Numbered from the stretch's first letter, positions 46,388 to 57,981 are shown. The stretch is DNA of 64,000 nt from Crocodylus rhombifer (GCA_038503035.1 JAVSML010024599.1:1058980-1122979), one strand, 5' to 3'. Numbers and translations are program-made. Notes: generated by a model not told the origin, from the letters alone.

Positions 46388-46809
46388 TAATCAATTAGGA
46401 TGACCATACATCCTGTTTTTGCTAGGACAGTCCCATATTTAAGCCCTATCCCAGGTGTCCTAACTTTTTTTACAAAACTGGCTATTTGTTCCATTTTCTT
46501 TTGCCAGCTGATGGATGGCATACTCATAATGAAATATTCATTGTATCATATTACGTAAAAATAAACGTAATTGTATTTTTGTTGTTCCCTCCATTTCACA
46601 GTGACGTCCCAACATTTTACAACTTTGTTTGATTGATGATAGGCAGTGATGGCATGCAACAGCACCTCTGAGATCTACCTTCCCACATGAGGTGCACATG
46701 TAATGCACTGTCAGCTCCTGTGCGTGAAGTTACTGAATTTATCAGGAGCGTTTGCTATAAAACATCACAAAAACGTGCCTGCTCCTTTAATGAAAACCTA
46801 TAAAATCAA

Positions 46810-46823
46810 TTTTTTTTTTTTTT
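46810..46823. repeat. T14 homopolymer within hAT leader
   Basis: A T run lies just upstream of the first recognisable transposase codons. Confidence 0.8.
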
Positions 46824-48466
46824 AAAAGACACATCAGCAGCTGTCAACAACCAAGTTATATGCCAAAATTGTGGAGCACATTTTTCACTTGCTCACAGCA
46901 GCCTCTGTGACACTACTCAGCACCTTTGGACAAAAAAAGCATAGAGAGGCCAAAAGAAGTAAGTGTGCAACTCCAAGCATTTCAAATTTTTTGTTTAGCA
47001 AACCACAGAAGTCAGTCAGATTTTCACTACTAAGGGACTGTTTGCTTGGTGCACCATGCATCATGGACACAGTTTCAGGTTGGGTTACTGTACATCACAA
47101 TTAATTAAGAAACTCTACCAATCTAAGTTTGCATCTGCTCACAAAAATCTGAAGCAATAATTTGCAATGTAGTAACTGCTTTATCAACAGAAGAAGTACA
47201 TCATGATTTGGAGAAGTGCTCATTTATTGCACTGAACAAAAAGAAGCAAAAGCTATTTCCTGTTTTTGTATACTATTTTCTTCCAAATAGGGTAGTTAAC
47301 ACAAAAATTACTGAGTTTTCTTCTCTTTTGGGCAAAATATCTGAAGTGCAACGTGCAAGTCTCTAGCAAGTGATTGAGAAGAACTCTCTTAGTGCCAAGC
47401 TTGTTGGAATTTGTGTAGACAATACCAACGCTAATTTTGGTGGTGCCAGACATGCTGGAAAAAAAATTGGGGGGCAAAAACTCCCAGCCAAATTAGGAAA
47501 AGAGATTTTTGATATTTGTTATGGTGCTCATATTGTATATAACTACCTGCACACCCCAGTCAACTGTTTTCCCATAGACTTGGTGAAGTTTGCTATAAAG
47601 GTTTATAAATGCTTTCACATTTATGGTGTACATGTTGAAGAGCTGAAAGACTTCTGCTGATTTGTTGATCTTGAGCATTTTAAATTACTAGAGCATGGCA
47701 GCACATGATTCCTATCACTGGGGCAAGCGCTGGACAGAATTTTGTTGATTTTTTGATAGGCTTAAAGTATATTTCCTTTCTCAAGATAAATGCCCGACAC
47801 TGCTAAAGGAAGTCTTCAATGCCCTAGCACTAAATTGTGGCTCGCCTTTGCCAGTAAACAAACAGCCACGTTTCAGAAGACAGTAGAGGCATTTGAGAAA
47901 AATGATTTGTCGGTGACAGAAGTTGCACTGCAGATATGTTCTCTGCAGGGTAATTTAGTGGAGAGACTTAGAGAAAGATTTGTCACAACAGAAACAAAGA
48001 ATCTACTGCAGTCTCTTGTAAATTGTGGGCAAATGAAGGAAGAAGAATTTTGCAATGCAGTCGACAATTTTTATACAACATGCCTGTCCTATTTAGAGCA
48101 CTAGAAACCTGCTTTTGAGTGCACCAAAAAGCTGAGTGGGCCCTGCTGAGAAATATGCCAGGATGGGACAAAATACAAGACAGCATTGCTATATGCCACG
48201 CTGGAATTCCCACTTTAAGTATGTTGGGATGAGTGGGCCAATGCAAAGTCAATCATCTCTCATCATCTTTGACTGGAACCATCAGAGAATACCATTGCTG
48301 AAAGGTGGCTTAATGTTTTTCAAGAGATGGACAGCAGGGCAGTACAATACATAGATCTAGCTAAGGCTGTGGAATTTGTGTTATGTTTCCCAGGCACCGC
48401 AGCGCCTGTGAATGTGTCTTTTCAATAATGAATAATGTGATCTCCTGAAAAATCATGTCTGTATGT

Positions 48467-49291
48467 TAGGGCGGTATGAAATTTCACCAAGTGTTTCGTT
48501 TCAAAGGATTTTGTGCTTGAAACAGCAAAATCAAAATGAAACAAAAGGCTTCAAAACAGCTTTGAAACAAAATAAGGGAACTCGAGATGTTTCAAAAGTT
48601 TTGAAACATTTCAAGTTTTGAAGCTGCCCTTATTTGGCTTCAGCGCCAAACCCAGGTGGCAGCAGCAGCCTATTCTCATCCGGCACACAGATCCGGGGGC
48701 CCGCAGCCCCAAGAGGGCTTGTGGGGCTGTTCTGGACTCCTCCCAGGAGTGCGAGTCCCCAGATCTGTGCACCAGGTGGGAAGAGGCTACCGCTGCCTCC
48801 TGGGACAGGTGGCAGCAGCAATCTTTTCCAGTGTTGGGTGTGGGCTGCCAGCACCAGTCCAAGGCAGCAGTGGCAGCCTCCTCTCATCTGGCATGTAGAT
48901 CCAGGGGCCCGCACCCCTGGGAGGAGTCTGGCACAGCCCCCCATATCTGCATGCTGGATGAGAGGAGGCTGCTGCTGCTGGCAAGTGTCAGGAGTTGCGT
49001 TTTGAACCTCTGCACCTACCTCCTTGACACTTAGCAGGCTTCATGCCCTTACTACCATCTCTGCAATTTTCATCCAAATCAGGCAAGAAATGACAAAGTT
49101 TTAGGTATTTTCATAATTCGCCATTATAGCCTACGGGCGAAACGTTGAAATGCGTTGAAACAGCGAAAAGTTTCAATTAAACAAAATGGGACAGTGCTTC
49201 AAAATGAAATGAAACAACAAAATGAAACACTGTGCCTTTGAAATGGAAAAACAGACATTGAAATGAAATGATGGTGTTTTGCACAGCCCTA
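48467..49291. mobile_element. Non-autonomous hAT inserted in the transposase (825 bp)
   Basis: It begins TAGGGCGGTATGAAAT and ends GTTTTGCACAGCCCTA, so the ends are inverted repeats. It is flanked by perfect 8-bp direct repeats CTGTATGT (48459-48466 and 49292-49299). Its subterminal parts are dense in TTTCAAA/GAAAC-type units on both strands. The G+C-rich middle (48640-49000) contains an approximate 208-bp duplication. The overlapping frames in that middle are chance. It resembles the right end of the element ending at 20553. Confidence 0.92.
48650..48935. repeat. Internal approximate duplication, 208-bp period
   Basis: GGCAGCAGCAGCC...CTCATCCGGCACACAGATC...GGGGGCCCGCAGCCCC recurs as GGCAGCAGTGGCAGCC...CTCATCTGGCATGTAGATC...GGGGCCCGCACCCC. 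The first ATC-proximal unit is at about 48682 and the second at about 48890. Confidence 0.7.
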
Positions 49292-49708
49292 CTGTATGTA
49301 ACTCACATCATGAAGGCTATGTGAGTTAACGTTGATCTGAATTGTGCTGTATTCTATAACAAACTTCTGAAAGATGAGCAGACCCTCGGAAAAATAACAG
49401 CAGAGAAATACAACTGACAACAAGCAATGTCACACCCTGGAGGATAGCAAGACAAGGAAAAACATCAGTAGCTACTTTGTTATGAGTACTTACTTTGACT
49501 TTTTATGTTGTTTGTAAGGAGGAAGCTACTGTATTGGTTAACTTATGAAGTCAAACCTCCGTCTCTTTGAAGTGATATTAAGCGTTTCACTATACTGCAT
49601 ATGTCTTATCTGTTTTTGTATATTTAAGTGAGCCACCTTTAAAAACTAGTACAATTTTACCAGGTGTTCTGGTTTCAGCATAGGGAAATATGGCACCCTA
49701 TAAACAAT

Positions 49709-51216
49709 TGATCTCTTTGATTTTTATATTGACACCCTTACAGGTAAACTGCTCTTCTCCATCTGTATGTCAACATTGTTTTCTGGCCTTTTATTCCCCC
49801 TTGAGATTCCTGCCCCTCCTCCCCCCCTCAAAGGCGTATCACTATTTGGCATTGGTCAAAAGACAGCTGATTTTAATTTACTTAGTTGTAGTATTTCAGT
49901 CACTGAGATAACATCTGGAAAATGTTTTTCATCCCCTGCCTCATGCTGGGATAAATTTTAGATGATCCAAAGAAAATGTTACAGTTTTTCAGCATTCTCT
50001 CACTTCTGGCACAATGGGGAAATGGCCTTATTGTTTCAAAATGTAAATGTTTCTTCTTTTATCTTTTTGTACTGCTTTTATATTGGAGCTATATGTTAAT
50101 AGGAAACCCCCAAGTAGGATGAACCTCACCTGGCTTCATATTATCTATGATTGTATGAAACATTTGCCAAATTTATTGGTACCATGGCAACTCTGGACTA
50201 GTCTTGAGGTTTTCCCATAGGGTAAGAACTGAAGGATGCACATTTGCAGCCCAGACTCATAAGTTCTGATAACTTTTTTCCCATGTGCTTGAAGGGAGTT
50301 AATGTAGTATACCATGCCAAACTCACCCTGAAGACTGATATGGGGGGAATAGGTCATTCATCTCCCTTTGAAGAACCCTGGACAAGTGCTGGGAAATAGT
50401 TTGTAACCTTCCTTTTCTCAGTAGACTATCAAAAATTATAGGGACCCAGTTTTGGTGGGGAAACAGGTGGTCCAACCTTCATATTATGTTTGCAAACCAA
50501 GTGATTTTCAGAGATTTATTTTGTCTTGATTTTGTTTTATGTTTGGCCTTTACTTAAAAAAAAAAATCATTCACAGCAAATACCATCATGACGTTTCATT
50601 GTGTACTTCATGTCATCCGAAATAGATGTGAGCTAAGAATTGAGATATAGATAGTATACGAATTGTGGATGGAGACCTCTTTTTTCCATTTCTGATGACT
50701 AGGTTTAACTGATTCCACATGCTTCCTATTTGAAAGGTTGAAAAACTGAGATGCAGAGGCATTAAATACATGTGCATATTCAAAACCAATTTTGAGTATG
50801 TTAGTCTCAGCACATCCTATTGTGCATTTCAGCACAAATGCTAATAAACCTTACTAATTGAAATTAAGAGTGCTGAAGAAATTGAGATGTACCTTAAGGC
50901 AGCAAAAACCTTGGCCACAAAGCTGGAATCCAAGTACAACTACGTGATTGTGTAGGAAGATTGAGGGAAAATGTACTTTAGTGAGGTCTCAGAATGACAT
51001 TGCAGTTAAGCAGCTCTTAACTAAATCATATAATGTAGTTGATATTGAAACTGAAAATAAACCTGGGTCCAGAACTGAGAATCTTTGATCTCTTTGAAGG
51101 GAGAAAGAGAAGGAGTGAATTCTTTCTTTTAGAAAGAAGGCTGCCAAAAATCCCACAGTTAAACATGTTGGACAACATAGCAACTTTGGAATGTGCTTAA
51201 AGGACTATGACTTAAA
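49709..51216. other. No gene recognised
   Basis: AT-rich spacer with no supported feature. Confidence 0.5.
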
Positions 51217-51516
51217 GGGCACATCAACACGCGCATTTACTGTGCAGTAACTGAAATTACCGTGGGGTATGGTGCGTGTCTGCACATGCATTGCCTTACT
51301 GCACCCATAAATATGGCGACTTATGCTAACTTGAAGGTAAATTTGATACCAGCATTATGCTTTAGTCCTAAGTCAGTCCACACATAGTGTTAACATGCTT
51401 TAACACCTGCACATGTGGATGCTGGCCTATTCCAGTTTACTGCTCGGTAATTTACTGCACAGTAATTTAGTGAACAGTAAATTAAAACTGGCTTAAATGC
51501 AAATGTAGACATGCCC
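51217..51516. mobile_element. MITE-like element with TTACTGNNCAGTAA motifs (300 bp)
   Basis: The left end GGGCACATCAACACGCGCAT and the inverted right end GGGCATGTCTACATTTGCAT match at most positions, and TTTA follows in both. Palindromic motifs of the type TTACTG-2-CAGTAA occur at about 51239, 51457 and, degenerate, 51440. The same motif family marks 37492-38407. No coding content. The outer flanks show no clear duplication. Confidence 0.7.
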
Positions 51517-51900
51517 AGTGACAGGCAAATGTGAAACTCTTCCATAATGGCTACTGCTTAACTTAAAGACCAGATCCTGCAAAAGGCCAGGGTGAAGACA
51601 ATCATATAAAAAGAAAAATAAATCCTTCCTTCTCAGAACTTGGGCTGAGTACTCAAGGTAAAAGGCATATGGTTGGTCCTAGTGAAATGAGAAATGTCTG
51701 AAAAAGTAGTAGTTTAGTATCCCCGGAAAGCTGAGGAATTGGTTCAAAAGGAAGAAGTTTCTTGGTTTATCACTGGCAAACGATCCACTGGGAAACCTGG
51801 ACTTAGGTGCTGTATCAATGAACTTGCACAAATATTAATAACAAAGTGAAAAAGACAAAACATTAAAACAACAGAATGACGAGTTCTTTGGAGTTGGGGT

Positions 51901-52032
51901 GGTGTGATAGCCATGATGGTCTAGGAAAAATGTGAGAAGGAAGGATTTCTGTGAGTGATATCTTTATTGGACCAACTGTATCATTGAGAGGGATATAGAC
52001 AAGCTTTTGAGTATGAAATACTCTTCCTGGGT
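51901..52032 (+). mobile_element. Relic of 'TTATTGGACCAACT' interspersed repeat, copy 4
   Basis: Modules GTGATAGCCATGATGGTCTA, AAAAATGTGAGAAGGAAGGA, GTGATATCTTTATTGGACCA, ACTGTATCATTGAGAG, GACAAGCTTTTGAGTAT and CTCTTCCTGGG appear in family order. This copy includes the upstream 'agccatgttagtct' module missing from the others. Confidence 0.6.
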
Positions 52033-54362
52033 TTGCCCCTCATGCTTGTTCTTTACAATGATTTTAAGCTGACTACATTTTCCCCATGTAAAACAAAGAC
52101 ATGTTTTCAATGCCCGTTTAAAATCTTCTAAAGGGAAGCTGTGTAAATGCTGTGGGCTTCTCTCTGTATCTTGATATCATCTATGTAATACACTGCATAC
52201 TCACAAAGACTTACGAGGCAAAACCTCCATCTGAACTTATATTTCTTATTGGTCCCCTATTTATTGTTGATTTAGCATGCAGTTTTCTTCTTCTAATATT
52301 GGGTAGAATTACTACCACATATACTTTGATAATATGGTGCCATCTCTTCTGTCTACATAAAATAATGTCAGCACAGAGCAAATGCTTTGGCAGTGCTGCT
52401 ATGGAGTAGAATGAACCTGTCTCTTGAGGAATAGGCAGTACCATAATTGGCTAAACACAAAGGAAATACTGCAGATACACAGGGGAGCCAAATAAGGAAG
52501 CTTGGGGCAGAAAAGGAAAGAAAAAGAGTAAAGTATACACTGGTACTGTCAGTGTATTAATGCAAAACTTTAGTGTACATAAGGCTGTAATATTTTACTC
52601 AAAGCTTCCCTATTAGTAATCTGGCTGCTACTGCTGATTTTAGGGGGAAAAAACATATCTTTATGAGTTTCACCAAGAAGCCAGCCTCTTTTCATGGAAG
52701 GGGAAAAAGAAATAAATCCACTTTACCTTTTCCGTAAGATTGCTATCCTCCTCCCAAATTACTATTGTACACAGAATATTTAACCCAACTTTTAGTTTAT
52801 AGATTTGATTCAAAACAGATTATCCAAATACACTGTGCAATTATAATGCTGGGATTAAGTATAAAACAATGGAAACAATCAGTTCTGAGAATTCCATCAT
52901 ATCTTGCAGGATTTAAATGCAATTGAATATGTCGACAGCTTTTATGTGCTACTAGCAAGAGACAAAAGAAACTAAGATAAAGTGATGCACAAAATGGGGA
53001 AAGTCTTTAGGGACATTAAACCAATTCAGAACAATATGGAAATAATCAAAAGTCAGTCAACAAACCAAATAAGACTTCATAAATGAAAAGTACAGACCAT
53101 AACTGAGACTGCTTAAAAAAGGCTGGATCATAGTGGATGGCTGTTTACATACGAGACTAAGAGATTACAAGACAAGATATGAAATAATTAGTGCTGGTTA
53201 AATCTCAAAAGGTTTTAAGCCTTGTTTCAGTTAAGATATGCATCAAGAAGCTTGGACGCTTATACAAACCTTCTCCATACTTTTGTGAATCTGCCAAACT
53301 AGACTAGAAATATATGGAAGAAGAGGGAATTTTTTATTAAAATCCCAGTCCTTCCTCCTTCTTCTATTACTTCCTCCATTCTTGTCACCAAACCCTCTGT
53401 CTATATTCTGGCACAAATTCTATTGTTCCCTGGACCTGAAGAAACACTTAAAAGTGAAACATAATCCACCACATTTCTTTAACCATTTGTTTTGTTGACT
53501 CCTGTGTGAAATTTTGCATATGGTTTTGTCCAACTTGAGACATAATAAAGTTAGGAAAACATGGGTCCGAGAACATAAAAGGCAATGTTACCAGTATCTC
53601 TGTATAGGTAGGGACATAGCTTGAGGAGAAATAAAACTAAAACATGCAAACCATAATATGCTTTACAGACCTTCAGGGAATAGGAAAATAGGATAAACTT
53701 AGACAACCACAAGGTCTAAACCATCAGTCAATATAGTCAATCAGATGAAAATACAGCCAATAGATGTGAGCCAACTGGAGCAGACAGAAGAAAACAATAA
53801 CAAGGCAGATTAAAAGCTATGACTCTGAATTACAGGTGCCATATAAGAAATCAGTGCATTATATTCACGATTTCAGTGTAGTAGTTGTCCTATCACTGTT
53901 GGATGGCAAAACAGTCTTATTCCTTGTCCGCCAGTCCTTCAAATGTACTATCACTAAAAAAGAGACTAATTTAAACTTATCAGAGGCAACAGACTTGTAC
54001 ACCATATTTTCTTGCATACAACATGAACCTTTTCCCAAACTGGGGTAGGAGAGGGGGATATTAAACAGGGAAGTTGATTTTCTGCCAAAGTTTGGAAGCG
54101 CCCTGGTTTTATTCCTGCTGTACATTGCAGCAGCTGTGGTATTACTATTCAGTCAGCAAACAGAGTCAGTTGACTAAATGACTCCTTGTTCTTCACTCTG
54201 CATGTATTAATGACTGTCTTTCCTGTCTACTTGTCTTGATGTTCCAGTAATCAAACTAACCTTTCTTAGGATAAATTTGCTGTCTGCTAGCTGCTCCTGG
54301 TCTCTTTCTTTCATAGCTTCTTTAACTCAGAGTTGTTTGCTATTCAGCACAGATTGTTAGCT
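52033..54362. other. No gene recognised
   Basis: AT-rich sequence with no recognised repeat border, exon or RNA gene. Confidence 0.5.
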
Positions 54363-54440
54363 CTTTTTGAAATCATAGATCAGCCAAGTGTTTAACCTAG
54401 TCTTGAAGGTTTCCAGGGATAGAGAGCACACCTGCCTGGC
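54363..54440 (-). pseudogene. Possible LINE ORF2 C-terminal scrap
   Basis: On the minus strand the frame reads SLETFKTRLNTWLIYDF, which recalls the 'SLxTFKxRLxTxLF' ending of CR1- or L2-type ORF2 proteins. Only about 20 residues are convincing, upstream sequence is not recognisable, and chance resemblance is possible. Confidence 0.3.
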
Positions 54441-54545
54441 TTTGAACGCCTGCTTGCAGGTCACCTTGGCCCGGACAGTACAGGCTGTGCGCTCTCTAGT
54501 TTTGTGGGTTCCCACCAGTTTTTCTGGGCCTACCAGTGCTGTCCC

Positions 54546-54586
54546 TGGGACATTGGTCCCAAGACATTGGGACATTTGTCCCAAGA
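54546..54586. repeat. Tandem pair of 19-bp self-complementary units
   Basis: TGGGACATTGGTCCCAAGA (54546-54564) and TGGGACATTTGTCCCAAGA (54568-54586) differ at one base, and each contains inverted TGGGAC/GTCCCA halves. The spacing is 22 bp, about two helical turns. Confidence 0.88.
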
Positions 54587-54999
54587 TGGTGACCAGGGGG
54601 CAGGGTACCTGTCACGGGGCGGGGCTACCCATGTGGCCCTCAACAGCCTGCTAAAACTGGGTAAGCAGCCCTCCACCCAAAACAATTGCCTGCCCCTGCT
54701 ATAGGCAGTTAGGTTAAATCTGTTTTCATGGCCTGCTGCTGTTTTAACTATGGTGACAGCACTATGGCACTCTGACCCACTGGTGTAGATGCAGCTCTGC
54801 TGCCAGAAAAGTGGGGTTTCTTTTTCTACAGTATGCCCAGAAGTTTCTCTTAACGTCACACCCAACTATACAGTTGGTCCACTAAAACCCTCTTGTTTCT
54901 CAACTGCAAACTATAACGGACTCCCTGCAATCTTGGAAAGCTGGATAGACAATAACAACATACGATTCATCTTTGAAATATCGGCGGGGGGGCTCCTTT
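54587..54999. other. No gene recognised
   Basis: Moderate G+C flank of the tandem pair; overlapping frames on both strands have no domain. Confidence 0.45.
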
Positions 55000-55007
55000 G
55001 TCTACAG

Positions 55008-55331
55008 CAGTGGTGCTTAACTTATGACCTGTGGGCTGGATCCAGGTACTGAAGTGACTGGATCCAGTCCACGGTTTGGCGGGGATCACAGACAAGCAGC
55101 TCAACCTGGCAAGTCCCTTTTCCTGCCCTCCGTTGCTACTGATGCCCTCTTCAGTCTACCCTGGTCTCTCCCTTTCCACTCCTCTAGGACAGGCAAAGCT
55201 TACTTTCACCCTCCTTTTCAATCTTACCCCTCCTCCAGACAGGCACTGCCTACTAGAGAGAAGTGGAGACCCTCAGTGCAGACAGGATGCAAATGTCTAA
55301 CCTGCCGCTCTAAAAAGGTTGGACTCCACTT
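55008..55331. mobile_element. Non-autonomous hAT element (324 bp)
   Basis: The left end CAGTGGTGCTTAACTTATGA and the inverted right end AAGTGGAGTCCAACCTTTTT align over the first 16 bases with a few mismatches. The flanks are GTCTACAG (55000-55007) and GTCTAGGG (55332-55339), six of eight matching. Size, ends and the 'atgacctgtgggctg' module next to the left end parallel the 309-bp element at 7766-8074. No transposase. Confidence 0.75.
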
Positions 55332-55339
55332 GTCTAGGG

Positions 55340-57109
55340 TAATAAAGAAATAAGCACAAAATACAGATAAAAGTGGGAAGAATCAGATCCCAGAGAGCAC
55401 TATGAAACAAAGTAGAGGTTTCAAATTGGCAGTAAAGTATTTAATAAAGATCAAATCAAGTGTCTTCCTGGGCTCCACAACCCATTGGGCTAACATAGCT
55501 AAAGCATGGCAGTTTCTGTAGCTAACTGCACACAAAAGTGTGTGTGTATAGCATCACATCCAGCCACTTCGACACCCCATTCCAAATGACCAGGTATGCT
55601 TCTGGGTCATTTGGGAGGAATCTTTCAGCCTAAGTCCACAGCAGGGCTCAAAACCATGCTTCTGGAGCCACGGTAAAACACCTTTACCATTCTGCTACTT
55701 CTAGTTCTCAAAAAATGAGCCTAGCTATCGACTAGTGCAGTTAAGCTCAGTTCATATCTGCTTGGAGAATAATCTGGGAGAGGAGCTTCTGCAGGAGAAA
55801 ATCACAAAGGTGCTCCCTATCATTTGATCTTGAAAAGTTGGCCTACTATTTCCTGTAAAAGGTCGATTCTCAAGCTTAAATGACTCCCCAAGTCACAGTG
55901 CAAAAGACACCCTTTGTCCTTTCCTTAGCAAGCACTGCTTCTGGTTTTGTGTTCCTCCCTGGCAAAGTAGCTTAATTAAAAACACTGAACTAGGGACTCA
56001 AATTGACTACATTTTTACTTGAGGGGGAGCTGAGGATATGTTATCTTTCTGCATAAGAATTATGGGGCCAAGGAGAGAGGATAATGTGCATTCCCCAGTT
56101 AGATCCTCTTTCCACCACTTATTCTCTGCCTATCAGGTCTCCTTTCCTTCCCTTATGGAGTTCATAAGAGGCAGAGAGAGGGCTGTACCCAAGAAACAAT
56201 TTGAATTCCCCTCTTCTTTTATCTTCTTTGCAGATCTGGAAAAGAACAATCCTGGATACATTTTTAAGAACAAATTACTTACTATTCTTTTTCATTCTGG
56301 AAATGGGACAGCCACCTCATAACTCTTGTTGTTTTATAAATTGTTCAGAATAGAAATAGTCAATTATTGATGTTGACAATGCAGTATGAGATGTTTATTG
56401 CACAGACAAATCAAAATCAGTTTGCCTGCTACCTTTAGTACATTCACATGTCTAATCATCGTAGAAATAATGGTGTACAACAAAAGCTTTGAACTTTAGA
56501 GACAAAAAAAAAGAAAAAAAGAAAAATAGAAGAGACAAATTTCAAGATCACAAATACATATATTCTGTCCCTGGGGTATCCCATGTCAGACTGAAATATG
56601 AATCCATATGGGAGCAGATATTTGAATGGTGGTATGCTCACAGATTTTGTGTGCCTATGTTTTTGTCTGTGAAACTTGTGGTTTATTTTGGAATATTTAT
56701 AATTTTTACTGGAAGAGGTTTAAGGCAAAGCTTTGTAATGAGACTCAAGCTAGCAAATACCCACATTCAGTAAGGAACACAGAATCAGGTTCTCCTTCAT
56801 TCTCAAAATAAAGAAGAAGTGGTAAATTATACCTGTTATCTATGGACTCAAGATTTCACAAACCAATTCCCTATTGTAGGGCCTATTGACAACATCTAAT
56901 ACTCCAAGAATGTGGGGTAGATTAAATATTCTCCAAATGAACCAGTACTAGCATTTTCTCCTCGGTGCCTGTCTTTTCGTTCTTTCTACTTTATTTTTTC
57001 TTTTGCTTTCGTTTCTCCTTTATTCTCCTAGAAACATCTGATCAGTGGCTGCCAAAGGGTCAGTTCCTATTCAATCTAAGACATGCATTATTTTTATCAA
57101 TGATCCAGC
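55340..57109. other. No gene recognised
   Basis: AT-rich sequence with an A-rich patch near 56500-56525. The frame at 56038-56322 spans a splice-acceptor-like TTCTTTGCAG at about 56227 but shows no domain or matching donor. Confidence 0.5.
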
Positions 57110-57310
57110 AGATAGGGTACTGAACTGGAAATCAAAACAACCTTGGTTTCATTCCTAGTTCTTCTATTTACTTTGCTGAATGACTGTGAGCAAACCATTT
57201 AACCTCTTTGCCACCTCATTTTTTTCATCTTTAAAACAAAGGTAAGGATGTCTTGTCCACGTTTGTAAAGGCATTTTGTATTCCATTAATGAAAAGCACT
57301 ATTTAAGTGT
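57110..57310 (+). mobile_element. MIR-type SINE (CORE-SINE)
   Basis: The tRNA-related head reads GGGTACTGAACTGGAAATCA, then GGTTTCATTCC, a box-B-like sequence. It is followed by the MIR core with modules TTTGCTGAATGACTGTGAGC, AAACCATTTAACCTCTTTGC, CACCTCATTTTTTTCATCTT and TAAAACAAAGGTAAGGATG, and then GTAAAGGCATTTTGTA. Order and spacing match MIR elements, which are ancient and shared across amniotes. It is a relic with many substitutions. Confidence 0.88.
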
Positions 57311-57658
57311 CACTACTTCTGTATTTTTACTATGAAAACCTACAATTATTTCTATAAGTATTCACTCAAAATTAGACTTCATAATCCTAAGGATTACCCA
57401 TGATATCTAAAAATTTAAAATGTCTGTTAAAATGCTCAGCTATATCAGGACAGGTTTTGTTTTCCTGTGAATAGCTTATTCCCTGGAAAAGGAAGTTTTG
57501 GTTGCCCTAAAATTGTTTGCAAATTCAGGTTGAATTTTCAGCTGAATAAAAAAAATAGAGAGAGACTTTGTTTAAAAGACTTAAGTATTTACTGGGCTGG
57601 AGAAAATGAGTGATTCTATACTGACTGCTTCTAATCCTCCCGTGCAAGTTTGGAAACA
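57311..57658. other. No gene recognised
   Basis: AT-rich spacer; nothing seen. Confidence 0.5.
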
Positions 57659-57981
57659 TAGAGCACCTATACATGTGCCTGATACCTGCTCCAACACTGA
57701 TTAGCATGCACTGGAGCATATACTCAATTAATTGAGTCTGTTGAAGTGTGCTAATTAGCATGCTCCAGCAGCCTCAGTGTCTCATGTATTCAATAACCCC
57801 AAGCTTCAAAATGGTGGTGAGGCACTTTAACTAAAGCTTGTTGAACACCTCTGCTGCCATTTTGAAGCATGGGTTGCTGAAGACATGAGATGCTGTGTGT
57901 GCTTTAATTAGAGTGGCTCCCTGAAGGTGCTCTCATTAAAGTGCCTTCACCCCACCCCAGAGCACATATAAAGACACCCTT
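57659..57981. mobile_element. MITE-like element with nested inverted repeats (about 320 bp)
   Basis: The ends AGCACCTATACATGTGCC and, inverted, AGGGTGTCTTTATATGTGCT are loosely related. Inside, TCTCATGTATTCAATAACCC + AAGCTTCAAAATGG (about 57780-57815) is mirrored, inverted, by TCTCATGTCTTCAGCAACCC + ATGCTTCAAAATGG (about 57855-57892). ATTAGCATGC units and a 14-bp palindrome CTCAATTAATTGAG (57723-57736) are also present. No coding content or confirmed duplication. Confidence 0.55.

Larger units (their letters stand above)
46855..49425 (+). pseudogene. hAT-family transposase pseudogene
   Basis: Family features appear in order over several frames. An N-terminal BED-like finger segment starts at 46861 (CQNCGAHFSLAH). 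A segment at about 47395 reads GICVDNTNANFGG, matching the Asp-containing core motif of hAT enzymes. At about 47518 CYGAHIVYN matches the Cys/His motif that follows it. A helical part is open at 47790-48104. Near 48395-48440 SACECVFSIMNNV matches the C-terminal hAT dimerisation signature. The inserted hAT splits that region, and readable codons such as FYNKLLKDEQTLGKI resume about 70 bp beyond it. Several frameshifts and in-frame stops separate the open pieces (46871-47104, 47370-47660, 47790-48104). It would have cut and rejoined transposon ends; no function remains. Confidence 0.82.
46396..49700 (+). mobile_element. hAT DNA transposon, full length with termini, interrupted by a second hAT
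   Basis: The left terminus TAGGATGACCATACATCC and the inverted right terminus TAGGGTGCCATATTTCCC are clearly related. The flanks are TAATCAAT (46388-46395) and TAAACAAT (49701-49708), seven of eight identical, as expected for a hAT 8-bp duplication. The element spans 3305 bp, or about 2.47 kb without the inserted element at 48467-49291 and its duplicated 8 bp. It encodes a plus-strand transposase that is now broken. The 'tagggtgaccata' terminus is a known vertebrate hAT end type. It is immobile now because its transposase is disrupted and interrupted. Confidence 0.9.

Noticed and set aside
48618..49034. Open frames of 104-138 codons on both strands
   Set aside because: They sit inside the G+C-rich, internally duplicated core of the inner hAT element, and repeated peptide blocks mirror the DNA duplication. 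Not a gene.
56038..56322. Plus-strand frame with an acceptor-like TTCTTTGCAG inside
   Set aside because: The frame is open on both sides of the acceptor, no donor follows before the stop, and the peptide has no family resemblance.
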